Positions 23,679-31,514 of a stretch of DNA of 64,000 nt are shown here, one piece after another. The notes under the pieces are model-generated. The model was not told the DNA's origin, ran no database searches, and was given only the letters and a program-made list of their open reading frames with translations. Source of the stretch: Dehalococcoidia bacterium (GTDB taxonomy: Bacteria; Chloroflexota; Dehalococcoidia; Lucifugimonadales; Australimonadaceae); assembly GCA_022820645.1 (NCBI GenBank), contig JAJEFD010000009.1, positions 124,001 through 188,000 of the forward strand, read 5' to 3'. How positions within the stretch are numbered: position 1 is the stretch's first letter; every line of letters begins with the position of its first letter. A program made the translations under genes and the position numbers.

Positions 23679-24752
23679 ATGGGCATCATAGACGCTGACG
23701 CGCACGTCATAGAGATAGACCAGACGTGGGACTACATGGACCCGTCTGAGCGTCACTACAGGCCGGGCACGGCCTACCAGACGCTCGAGAACGGGGAGGT
23801 GATGAAGTACTGGATCATCGGCGGGCGCGCCATCAGGACGGCGTGGCCGGGCGGCGGTCCACGCGGCGAGTTCGGCCTCTTCATCGGCAACGTCGTGCTG
23901 CCGACCGACTCCAAGTTCATGCTGGACGTGCAGGCGCGCATCGCTCACATGGACGAGCTCGGCACCGACCTCCAGGTGCTCTACCCCTCGATGTGGACGG
24001 GCCCCATCACCACCAATCCCGCGGAGGAGGTCGCGCTCTGCCGGAGCTACAACCGCTGGATGGCCGACATCTATGCAGAGGGCAAGGGCCGCTTCCGCTG
24101 GGCAGCCGCGATGCCCGTGCTGGACCTGGAGGAGGCGGAGCGCCAGCTGCGGTTCGCGAAAGACAACGGCGCCGTCGCCATCAACCTGCGCGGTATCGAG
24201 GTCGGCAACCGGCTCATCAACGACCCGTACTTCTACCCGGTCTACGAGTGGGCAGCCGAGTTGGACATGCCCATCTGCCCGCACTCCGGCACCGGGAGTT
24301 TCGAACTGGACGCCATCTTCGGCAGCCGGGAGACGCAGTTCGAGCGCAACAAGTTCAGCGGCCTCTCAGCGTTCCACACGCTGTTGATGTCCGGCCTGCC
24401 GGAACGGTTCCCCAACACGAAGTGGGGCATCATCGAGTTCAGCGCCGACTGGATCCCGTACATGCTGAACGATCTTGCCCGCCGCATGGAGCGGCGCGGC
24501 GACGGCCTGAGCGCCGACCCGCTGACTGAGAACAACATCTGGGTGACGGTGCAGTTGAACGACGACCTGGAGCAGATACACCGCTACGTGGGCGGCAACC
24601 GGCTCGTCATCGGCACCGACTACGGCCACGCCGACTCCGCGACCGAGATATACGCGCTCAAGACCTTCGAGAACGACGAGCGCATGCCGGCGGAGAGCCG
24701 CGAGCGCATCCTCTGGGACAACCCCAGGGAGCTGTACGGCATCCAGAACTGA
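23679..24752 (+). CDS. amidohydrolase family 2 metal-dependent hydrolase (B)
   Basis: The 357-aa protein begins MGIIDADAHVIEIDQTWDYMDPSERHYRPG and ends with GTDYGHADSATEIYALKTF...ILWDNPRELYGIQ, framing the TIM barrel. The DADAHV motif and the GTDYGHAD strand hold metal ligands; CPHSGTGSF carries a middle histidine. It is a clear sister of the proteins at 30402 and 33706. The GAGGAGG-type site (CGAGGAGG) supports ATG 23679. As the last gene of the thioesterase operon, and with a terminator behind it, it probably performs the hydrolytic or decarboxylating step of the pathway. Confidence 0.88.
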   Translation: MGIIDADAHVIEIDQTWDYMDPSERHYRPGTAYQTLENGEVMKYWIIGGRAIRTAWPGGGPRGEFGLFIGNVVLPTDSKFMLDVQARIAHMDELGTDLQVLYPSMWTGPITTNPAEEVALCRSYNRWMADIYAEGKGRFRWAAAMPVLDLEEAERQLRFAKDNGAVAINLRGIEVGNRLINDPYFYPVYEWAAELDMPICPHSGTGSFELDAIFGSRETQFERNKFSGLSAFHTLLMSGLPERFPNTKWGIIEFSADWIPYMLNDLARRMERRGDGLSADPLTENNIWVTVQLNDDLEQIHRYVGGNRLVIGTDYGHADSATEIYALKTFENDERMPAESRERILWDNPRELYGIQN

Positions 24753-24780
24753 ATCAGGTCCGCAACCGCTACGACCTGCG

Positions 24781-24807
24781 AAGGGGCGCCCATCGGGGCG
24801 CCCCTTT
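24781..24807 (+). terminator. bidirectional intrinsic terminator
   Basis: AAGGGGCGCCC-atcg-GGGCGCCCCTT forms an 11-bp perfect stem followed by TTCAC. It lies between the convergent amidohydrolase B and dctM genes and could serve both. Confidence 0.75.
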
Positions 24808-24842
24808 CACGTGCGTCGTTCTTGAAGTGGCGATGCGAGCGG

Positions 24843-26156
24843 TCAGGTCCCCAGCGTAAGGTTCGGCAGGAAGAGGACGATCTGGGGGAAGGCGACGAGG
24901 ATCCCCAGCGATATGAGGTCGAGCACGACGAACGGTATCGCGGCTTTATAGATCTCCGTGATGCTGGCGGTCGGGATAACGCCCTTGAGCGCGAACAGGA
25001 CGAGGCCGAAGGGCGGTGTCTCCGCCCCGATGGATATCGCCACCAGGAACAGCATCCAGAACCAGATGGGGTCGAACCCCAGCGGGCCGATGATGGGCGA
25101 GAAGATGGGGATCGCTACCATCATCATCGATATCTGGTCGAGGAAGAGGCCCAGCAGGATCAGTGCCCCCAGCATGGCGAGCAGCAGCACCGTCGGCGGC
25201 AGGTCCAGGCCCACCAGCACGTTCAGGAAGCCCTGCGTAGCCCCGCTGAGCGCGAGCGTCTGGCTCATGGCGATGGACCCGCTGATGATCAGAAGGATCA
25301 TGCCGGCGATGCGCATGGCGTCGCGGAGTGCGTCCTTCAGCACGCCCATCGAGAGGCGCCGGTAGATGAGGGCAACGATCACGGCGCCGATGGCTCCTGT
25401 GGCGGCCGCCTCGCTCGGGGTTGTGATGCCGAACAGGATGAATCCCATCACCATGAAGAAGACGATGGAGAACGGAGCGAGTTTCACCGTGGCGTAGAGC
25501 TTGATCTTCATGGGGGCCGGCGGCGCATCGTATATCGGGGCGAGGCCCGGGTTCAGGCGCACGCGGATGAACACGAAGATGACGTAAGTGGTGGCCATCA
25601 TCAGGCCGGGGAAGAAGCCGGACACGAGCAGCTTGCCGACGGGTATCTGGGCGAGCGTCGCCGTGAGCACGGCCAGACCGCTGGGCGGGATGATGGCTGC
25701 GAGCAGGCCGGAGTTGAAGATCGTCCCCAGGGCGAGGCGCGGCGAGTAGCCCCGCTTCTCCATCTCCGGGTAGAGCGTCGAGCCGAGCAACGCCGTATCC
25801 GCGATGCCCGCTCCGCTCAGAGTAGCCAAAATGGTTCCGGAGCCCATCGTCACGTAGAGGAGGCGTGCTCTCACCTTGCCGACCCACTTGTCGACCGCGT
25901 CGATGATCAGCCCGAATGCGCCCGAACGGTAGAGCACGGCACCCATGAGGAAGAACATGGGCGCGGCGATGAACCGGAAGTTGGCGACCGAGTCCACGAT
26001 GCTGCCGGTCAGTAGCAGCAGGCCCTGCGTTCCGCCCGTGACCCAGATCAAGCCGACGATGTTGAGCCCGGCGAACGCGAACGCGACCGGGATGCCGGAC
26101 ATGAGCAGCAGGATCAGCAGCGTGAAGCCGATGAGCAGGACAGCCCACCACTCCAT
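24843..26156 (-). CDS. dctM: TRAP transporter large permease (DctM)
   Basis: The 437-aa protein is highly hydrophobic, with about 12 membrane segments, and has the DctM landmarks. These are an N-terminal WAVLLIGFTLLILLLMSGIPVAFAFAGL, then FVLMGAVLYRSG-type FFLMGAVLYRSGAFG, a GSGTILATLSGAGIADTALLGSTLYPEMEKRGY motif and IIPPSGLAVLTA. It moves a carboxylate with a sodium or proton gradient, using DctP for capture and DctQ as the small subunit. It is the last gene of the operon starting at 30177. It starts at ATG 26156, 61 bases after dctQ. Confidence 0.93.
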   Translation of the reverse strand: MEWWAVLLIGFTLLILLLMSGIPVAFAFAGLNIVGLIWVTGGTQGLLLLTGSIVDSVANFRFIAAPMFFLMGAVLYRSGAFGLIIDAVDKWVGKVRARLLYVTMGSGTILATLSGAGIADTALLGSTLYPEMEKRGYSPRLALGTIFNSGLLAAIIPPSGLAVLTATLAQIPVGKLLVSGFFPGLMMATTYVIFVFIRVRLNPGLAPIYDAPPAPMKIKLYATVKLAPFSIVFFMVMGFILFGITTPSEAAATGAIGAVIVALIYRRLSMGVLKDALRDAMRIAGMILLIISGSIAMSQTLALSGATQGFLNVLVGLDLPPTVLLLAMLGALILLGLFLDQISMMMVAIPIFSPIIGPLGFDPIWFWMLFLVAISIGAETPPFGLVLFALKGVIPTASITEIYKAAIPFVVLDLISLGILVAFPQIVLFLPNLTLGT

Positions 26157-26217
26157 GGCTAGCCTCCTGCCTTACGCGGTTGGGAATCTCGCGCGGACGT
26201 CGTGCGGGTGGGCGAGG

Positions 26218-26763
26218 TCATATCTCGGCGAACTCCGATGGGGATACCACCTCGCCCTCAACACGGTTCCGACCGCGATAGCTTGCGTATGCGTCGCGGA
26301 GGAACTGGATGCCGAGCGTTGCGAATCCGAACGGCAGCACCCACCAGATCCAGGCCTGGCGGATGCTGAACGCGTCGCCCCGGATGATCGTCCCCGCGTC
26401 GATGCCCTCCCAGACGCGGCTGCCCGTCTTCCACACGAGCATGCCGCAGATCGCGGCTGCGAGGATGGAAGTGCCCACCCGCATGAGGCTGGCTGTTCGC
26501 GGGCTCACCCGCTCCATGATCAGAGTCAGGCGCGTGTGGGCGTCGTGCTTGAGCAGCCACGCGCCGGCGAGGAAGGGGATCGCCATCACGGCGTACTCGT
26601 TGATCTGGATCACCCAGGGCAGCGAGTCGTTGAAGACGCGCCGCATGAGCACTTCCAGCCCGATGGTCAGCGCCATCACCGCGATCAGCCAGGTGGCGGC
26701 GAACGCCCCCACGTCGATCACGATGTCGAATGCCCTGCCCAGCACGTGCAGCGCTCGATTCAA
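26218..26763 (-). CDS. dctQ: TRAP transporter small permease (DctQ)
   Basis: The 181-aa protein has four membrane segments, starting AFDIVIDVGAFAATWLIAVMALTIGLEVLMRRVFNDSLPWVIQINEYAVMAIPFLAGAWLLKHDAHTRL. The PWVIQINEYA and DAHTRL motifs are typical of DctQ subunits, which stabilise the large permease. The start is TTG 26763 with AAGGAG upstream. Two strong hairpins lie between this gene and dctP, which probably lowers its expression relative to the binding protein. Confidence 0.88.
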   Translation of the reverse strand: MNRALHVLGRAFDIVIDVGAFAATWLIAVMALTIGLEVLMRRVFNDSLPWVIQINEYAVMAIPFLAGAWLLKHDAHTRLTLIMERVSPRTASLMRVGTSILAAAICGMLVWKTGSRVWEGIDAGTIIRGDAFSIRQAWIWWVLPFGFATLGIQFLRDAYASYRGRNRVEGEVVSPSEFAEI

Positions 26764-26780
26764 GGGCTGTGTCTCCTTCT

Positions 26781-26803
26781 GGACGGCGGCACTGCCGCCG
26801 TCC
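26781..26803 (-). terminator. dctP-dctQ intergenic hairpin 1
   Basis: GGACGGCGGC-act-GCCGCCGTCC is a perfect 10-bp stem close to the dctQ ribosome site. There is no T run, so mRNA protection or partial attenuation is more likely than full termination. Confidence 0.6.
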
Positions 26804-26819
26804 GTTCACAGGCGGGTGT

Positions 26820-26849
26820 CCGGCGGTCCAGCCGAGGCCGGACCGCCGG
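26820..26849 (-). terminator. dctP-dctQ intergenic hairpin 2
   Basis: CCGGCGGTCC-agccgaggcc-GGACCGCCGG is a perfect 10-bp stem 30 bases after the dctP stop. With hairpin 1 it forms a tandem structure that could shield the dctP message from 3' decay. Confidence 0.6.
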
Positions 26850-26879
26850 GTGCTCATCCCCGGTTATCTTCCCGGGCGC

Positions 26880-27941
26880 CTATCCAGTCGAATTCTTTAC
26901 ACAGGCAACCGTGTCCAGGAAGCGCTCGACATACTCGGCGGGCTCGTTTTCAGCCATGTATGCCCATTGGGCGTTGGCGTTGACGTCGTCTACGCGCTGC
27001 GCCGCCTCTGGCGTAAGCGTGACGATCTCAACACCCGAGTCGGCCATCACCTGGAGCGCTTCCTGGTCGAGCCGGAAGAATTCACTTGCCGCCCTGTGGT
27101 TGGCAAGCACCATGCCGTCGATGACGGCCTGTTGCAGGTCGGGCTCCAGGCTGTTCCACGCGTCCAGGTTCATCAGGAACATCAGTTGCCCGGACCCGAC
27201 AGACTGCTCGACGACGTACTTGAAGTGCTCGTGCCAGCCGAACTGCACCGCGAGCTGAGCGCCGCCGCCTATCGTCCCGCCCTCCACGAGGCCACGGTCG
27301 AGGGCTTCGTAGAGTTCGCCGATCGGCATGGCGACGGCGGTGCCGCCCAGCTCTTCAACGAACGCCGTCGCGGTCGGGCCCGATGCCCGCAGCTTGATGC
27401 CGTCGAGCCGGCCGGTGGTGGGGTCGATCGGCTTGGTCAGGTAGGTGCGGCTGCCGACCCGCGGGCTGACTCCGCCCAGGTACTTCACGCCGACCTCGTT
27501 CTGGTAGAACTCGTCGATCAGGTCCCACATGCCGCAGGCCACCTTGCTGTCCAGCGAGCCCTTGATGGCGTTCCACCCGCAAGCCAGCGAGGTGAAGTCC
27601 GGGTGGTAGGCGCAGGTCGTCGAGTTCACTTCGAACAGGCCGTCCCTCATCGGCACGAGCTGTTGGAACGAGGGGACGGACTCAGGGCCGCCCGAGCGGA
27701 CCACGCGGACACGTCCGCCGGTGGCGTCCTCGATGGCCCCGATAACGTTCCTGTCCCCGAATTCCTCAAGGGAGATGCCATCGGCCCATGAACTGATCAT
27801 GCGCAGCTCGATCACCTCCGGTTCCGGCGTGGGCGTGGGCTGGGCCGGTACCGGTGTGGGCGTGGGGTCGTCGCTACCGCACGCAGCGAGCAGCGCGATG
27901 AACAGTACGGCCCCGATCAGTAACTGGAATCTTCGTAGCAT
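26880..27941 (-). CDS. dctP: TRAP transporter solute-binding lipoprotein (DctP)
   Basis: The 353-aa protein starts with a lipoprotein signal, LLIGAVLFIALLAACGSDD (lipobox LAAC), followed by a Thr/Pro linker. The mature part has the DctP fold: ELRMISSWADGISLEEFGDRNV, GRLDGIKLRASGPTATAFVEELGGTAVAMPIGELYEALDRGLVEG. The arginine in KLRASG is the family's usual carboxylate clamp, so an organic acid ligand is expected. AGGGAGGAG lies before ATG 27941. It sits in an operon behind a dehydrogenase and an amidohydrolase, which hints at the ligand's fate. Confidence 0.92.
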   Translation of the reverse strand: MLRRFQLLIGAVLFIALLAACGSDDPTPTPVPAQPTPTPEPEVIELRMISSWADGISLEEFGDRNVIGAIEDATGGRVRVVRSGGPESVPSFQQLVPMRDGLFEVNSTTCAYHPDFTSLACGWNAIKGSLDSKVACGMWDLIDEFYQNEVGVKYLGGVSPRVGSRTYLTKPIDPTTGRLDGIKLRASGPTATAFVEELGGTAVAMPIGELYEALDRGLVEGGTIGGGAQLAVQFGWHEHFKYVVEQSVGSGQLMFLMNLDAWNSLEPDLQQAVIDGMVLANHRAASEFFRLDQEALQVMADSGVEIVTLTPEAAQRVDDVNANAQWAYMAENEPAEYVERFLDTVACVKNSTG

Positions 27942-27988
27942 GATCTCCTCCCTTTCGGTAGTGCGTGGGGCCGCCGAACGGCTCCTGA

Positions 27989-29035
27989 CTAAGCGACCGC
28001 CTCATCGAGTTCGTAGAAGCGGATGGTGTTGTTCCGGAAGATGTTGCGCTTCTCGTCGTCGGAGAGGTCGCCCCGGTTCCGGAGGATCTCGATGTCCTCG
28101 ACGATCTCAGCCGGATGCTCGTGCCAGTAGTCGCTGGCGTAGAGCACGACCTGGTCTCCCAGGCGGTCGATGGCGTAGCGGAGGCTCTGCTCGCCGCTCT
28201 GGCAGCTCAGGAAGATGCGGCCGCTCGTGAACAGGTCGATAGGGTCGGTGACGCCTTCGCGCGTCCGTCCGGTGAACCGGTCGATGAGGTACGGCACCCA
28301 GCCCGTGTCTGCTTCCAGGTAGGCCATGCGCAGTTTGGGGTACTCGTCGAAGAGGCCCGACATCATCATGCTGCTCGCCTGGATCATCTGGGCGAGCGGG
28401 TGCTCAAGCAGCACTGCCTCGGTGCGGGCAAGGGAGTTCGTGCCGAGTCCTATGGACGGCGCGCCGTGGACGGCCAGCGGGATGTTCAGCCGTTCCGCCT
28501 CGGCGTAGATGGGCCAGAAGCACGTGTCTCCCAGCGGCCTGCGTACGCCCATGTCCGCGCTGTTGGCCGGGAGCATGGCGCTGACCATGCCGAGCTCGGT
28601 AACGCTGCGGCGCAGCTCCTTGACCGATTCGTCCACGTCCTGCAGCGGCAGCAGGGCCACGCCCTTGAACCGGGGGCTCCTGCGCGTGTAGCGGTCATGG
28701 AACCAGTTGTTGTACGCGCGGCAGAGTAGCACGGCCCAGTCGGCGTCCTGGATCATGCCGACCGACAAGCCGGCGGTCGGGTAGAGGACAGTGGACTCGA
28801 TGCCCGTCTCGTCCATGAAGCTGAGCCATTCCTCGGCGCCGACGTAGCCGGGGTGCATGCCGGCGGCAGCACGGAAGACGTCGCGCTGGTAGCCGTCCAG
28901 CGTGGGGAAGAACGGGAAGTTGGGCCCGTCCTTGATGCCGCTCCTGACCGGCTCGTCGAGGTACTCCCGTATCTCGTCGTCGTGTTCCTGTATGTGTCCG
29001 TCGCCGTCGATGATCAGGTACTCGTTGTCCGCCAT
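27989..29035 (-). CDS. amidohydrolase family 2 metal-dependent hydrolase (C)
   Basis: The ORF track runs on to 29449, but AAGGAG lies 8 bases before ATG 29035, giving 348 aa. The start MADNEYLIIDGDGHIQEHDDEIREYLDEPVRSG has the DxH motif as GDGH. LAVHGAPSIG carries a middle histidine and VVLYASDYWHEHPAEIVEDIE carries the last Asp and His. It belongs to the YASDYxH branch, as does copy F (34767). It lies between the zinc dehydrogenase and dctP in one leftward operon, so it probably works on the imported compound or its oxidation product. Confidence 0.87.
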   Translation of the reverse strand: MADNEYLIIDGDGHIQEHDDEIREYLDEPVRSGIKDGPNFPFFPTLDGYQRDVFRAAAGMHPGYVGAEEWLSFMDETGIESTVLYPTAGLSVGMIQDADWAVLLCRAYNNWFHDRYTRRSPRFKGVALLPLQDVDESVKELRRSVTELGMVSAMLPANSADMGVRRPLGDTCFWPIYAEAERLNIPLAVHGAPSIGLGTNSLARTEAVLLEHPLAQMIQASSMMMSGLFDEYPKLRMAYLEADTGWVPYLIDRFTGRTREGVTDPIDLFTSGRIFLSCQSGEQSLRYAIDRLGDQVVLYASDYWHEHPAEIVEDIEILRNRGDLSDDEKRNIFRNNTIRFYELDEAVA

Positions 29036-29079
29036 ACTCCCAACTCCTTCTTGGAATGCTTCGTGTAACAGGTGGCGGC

Positions 29080-30177
29080 TCACCCGGCGCGGGGGAGCAC
29101 GACCGGCTTGACCTCCCGGAACTCCGACATCGCCTGCAGCGCGTCGGTGACCGTGTCCAGCGTGTAGGTGCCGCTGATGAGGCGCTCGAACGGGAAGCGG
29201 TCGCTGCGGGTGGCGAGGAACTGGAGCGCCTTGTAGAAGTGCCGTCCCACCGCGCCGATCACCCCGTTCACCTGCAGCGACTTCACCGTGATCAGGCCGC
29301 CGGGCAGCGTGATGTCCCTGCCCTCGACCCCGATGGCGAGGAACCGCCCGCCCCGGCGCACCATCGCCAGGCCTTCGGGGTTCGCCGCGGACGACGCGCA
29401 TTGCACCACGACGTCCGGCCCTATCCCGCGTGTTCGCTCGCGGACCCACTCGATGCGGTCGGACGCCTCGGTGGCCTCGTCGATGTTCAGGACCTCATCC
29501 GCGCCCCAGTCCGTCGCAACGGCGAGCCGCTCAGCGGGAGCGCCGATGACGATGACCTTCGCCGCTCCACGGTCGCGCGCCAGTGCTGAGGCATAAAGTC
29601 CCAGTGGGCCGCATCCCTGCACCACGACCGTCTCGTGCGGTTCGATGGCGCCGAGCCGCTCGAATCCGTGCACGACGGTCCTCAGGGCGCAGGCAGCGGA
29701 TGCGGCGAGCGGCGAGGAGACCTCCTCGGGCACTTTCACGACGTCGCTCAGCGCCGGGTAGTAGTGGTACTCCGCGCAGCCGCCCTGGACGTAGGGGAAC
29801 ACATCGGCCCGCTGGCGACCGAAGGCGTAGCTGTTCATGCAGAGGTTGGTCTGGTGCGCTACGGTGCAGAAGTAGCAGTGGCCGCAATAGGGGTAGCTGA
29901 CGATGATGCGGTCGCCCTTCACCACGGGCTGGCCGAGTATGTCCCGGCGGTCGCCGCGGACCTCCTCGACGATGGCCGCTGTCTCGTGCCCCGGAACGTA
30001 CGGCGTCGTGCCCGGCGGGATGAGGTCGCCCTGCCAGTAGTGGACGTCCGTGCCGCAGAGGGTCGCTGCGTCGACGCGCGCGAGGATGCCGCCGTCGTCG
30101 AGGTCGGGGAGGGATACGCGCTGCAACTCCACCGGGGCGAGCACTCCTGTCACCACTGCGGCCAGACAGTCGCTCAT
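29080..30177 (-). CDS. zinc-dependent medium-chain alcohol dehydrogenase
   Basis: The 365-aa protein is an MDR-type dehydrogenase. The catalytic zinc ligands are in LCGTDVHYW and VPGHETAAIV. The structural zinc loop is YPYCGHCYFCTVAHQTNLC with four cysteines. The NAD-binding motif is VVQGCGPLGLYASALARDRGAAKVIVIG. It would oxidise an alcohol or sugar-like substrate with NAD(P). It is the first gene of the leftward operon with amidohydrolase C and the TRAP transporter, 44 bases upstream of C. A good promoter (TTGACA-17-GATACT) lies in front of it. Confidence 0.9.
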   Translation of the reverse strand: MSDCLAAVVTGVLAPVELQRVSLPDLDDGGILARVDAATLCGTDVHYWQGDLIPPGTTPYVPGHETAAIVEEVRGDRRDILGQPVVKGDRIIVSYPYCGHCYFCTVAHQTNLCMNSYAFGRQRADVFPYVQGGCAEYHYYPALSDVVKVPEEVSSPLAASAACALRTVVHGFERLGAIEPHETVVVQGCGPLGLYASALARDRGAAKVIVIGAPAERLAVATDWGADEVLNIDEATEASDRIEWVRERTRGIGPDVVVQCASSAANPEGLAMVRRGGRFLAIGVEGRDITLPGGLITVKSLQVNGVIGAVGRHFYKALQFLATRSDRFPFERLISGTYTLDTVTDALQAMSEFREVKPVVLPRAG

Positions 30178-30246
30178 TGGGGGGCCTCCTCCCTGTGGGA
30201 CTCCTGCCCTGAACGGTTATGCGTGATTCCGTTGCAGCGTGCGCCG

Positions 30247-30275
30247 AGTATCGGAGCCTTCAACAGGAGTGTCAA
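30247..30275 (-). promoter_or_regulatory. sigma-70-type promoter of the dehydrogenase-TRAP operon
   Basis: Minus-strand TTGACA (30270-30275) and GATACT (30247-30252) are 17 bases apart, about 70 bases before ATG 30177. The surrounding 225-base gap is AT-rich and divergent with gene D. Confidence 0.65.
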
Positions 30276-30365
30276 GTTATGAATACGATAATCTGCGCTA
30301 TAGAGCAAAAACGCTACGATTTTCATATCCTTGGATACCCGTCGTGCAGTTCGCTCTGAGCGGCG

Positions 30366-30371
30366 TATGAT
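30366..30371 (+). promoter_or_regulatory. candidate -10 box TATGAT for amidohydrolase D operon
   Basis: TATGAT lies 30 bases before ATG 30402, with CAGGAGGGAG as ribosome site. No clear -35 element was found, so an activator may be needed. Confidence 0.4.
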
Positions 30372-30401
30372 ACGGGCACGCTGCGGGACAGGAGGGAGAC
30401 G

Positions 30402-31448
30402 ATGCCGGTAATCGACGCCGATACGCACGTAGATGAGACCGAGTCCACTTGGCAGGCCCTGGAAGGCGCTCTCGCCAGGTACACCCCCACCACGATGACG
30501 CCGCCCGATGAGGCGATCGAGCACGCGAGTCTCGACCCGCACCGGAGCCGGTTCTGGCTGGTGGAGGGCCGCCTGCAGGTCAGGGCGGTGCGGGACGACG
30601 AGCATCACCCGGCACGCGCCCGGCGGGAGCTGGACGACCTCGAGGGCCGGCTGGAAGACATGGACCGGATGGGCGTGGATATCCAGGTGCTCTTCCCCAC
30701 CTTCTTCATACGCTACATCTCGCTCAACCCGGAGCCTGAAGCGGCGCTGGCGAGCGCCTACAACCGCTGGGTGGCGGAGAGATGCGACCAGACGGGCGGG
30801 CGTCTGCGCTGGGCAGCGGTGCTGCCGTGGCTCGACACCGACGCTTCCATCAGGGAGCTGCGCTGGGCGAAAGAGAACGGCGCCTGCGGCATCTTCAAGC
30901 GGGGGCTCGACCTCCTGAAGCCGGTGGGCGACCCACACTTCTTCCCGGTGTACGAGGCGGCGAACGACCTGGACATGCCGCTCTGCGTGCACACGGGCCA
31001 CCCGGGCAGCGACGGCGACCGCGGCTTCCCCATCATGTCCGCGTTCCTCTCGGTCGTGCGGTCGAAACTGCCCGCCCGGTTCCCCAATCTCCGGTTCGGG
31101 TTCATCGAGGCCGGAGCGTCGTGGATCCCGTACGTCCTGTCCCAGATCGCCATGAACGAGCGCTCGGACACGCTCCATGAGCGGACCGTCAAACTGGCAA
31201 CGTCCGGGGACCTGTTCAGGGACAACCGTCTCTACGTCTCCATCGATCCCGTGGACGACGTCGAGTACCTGCTCACGCTTGGCACCGAGGACAACCTCAT
31301 GATCGGCACGGACTACTGCCACTCGGATATATCCGCAAACGTCAGCGCGCTGAACGAGGTCCGCCGCTGGGCCGACTCCGGCATGATCAGCGGGGACGTG
31401 GCCGGGAAGATACTGGAGGACAACCCCAGGACGTTCTACGGCCTGTAG
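30402..31448 (+). CDS. amidohydrolase family 2 metal-dependent hydrolase (D)
   Basis: The 348-aa protein begins MPVIDADTHVDETESTWQALEGALARYTP and ends GTDYCHSDISANVSALNEVRR...ILEDNPRTFYGL. CVHTGHPGSDGDRG carries the middle histidine. It is close to copies B and E, all sharing DADxHV and GTDYxHxD. The strong ribosome site and the divergent AT-rich control region make it the first gene of the operon with the molybdenum hydroxylase and copy E. The substrate is unknown; ACMSD-like decarboxylation or C-C hydrolysis of a carboxylated ring is a fair guess. Confidence 0.88.
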   Translation: MPVIDADTHVDETESTWQALEGALARYTPTTMTPPDEAIEHASLDPHRSRFWLVEGRLQVRAVRDDEHHPARARRELDDLEGRLEDMDRMGVDIQVLFPTFFIRYISLNPEPEAALASAYNRWVAERCDQTGGRLRWAAVLPWLDTDASIRELRWAKENGACGIFKRGLDLLKPVGDPHFFPVYEAANDLDMPLCVHTGHPGSDGDRGFPIMSAFLSVVRSKLPARFPNLRFGFIEAGASWIPYVLSQIAMNERSDTLHERTVKLATSGDLFRDNRLYVSIDPVDDVEYLLTLGTEDNLMIGTDYCHSDISANVSALNEVRRWADSGMISGDVAGKILEDNPRTFYGL

Positions 31449-31514
31449 AGGGTGTTTGCTTCCTTCCCCCTCGATGGGGGAAGGTCAGGATGGGGGCGAC
31501 AGGAGGAGACCAGC

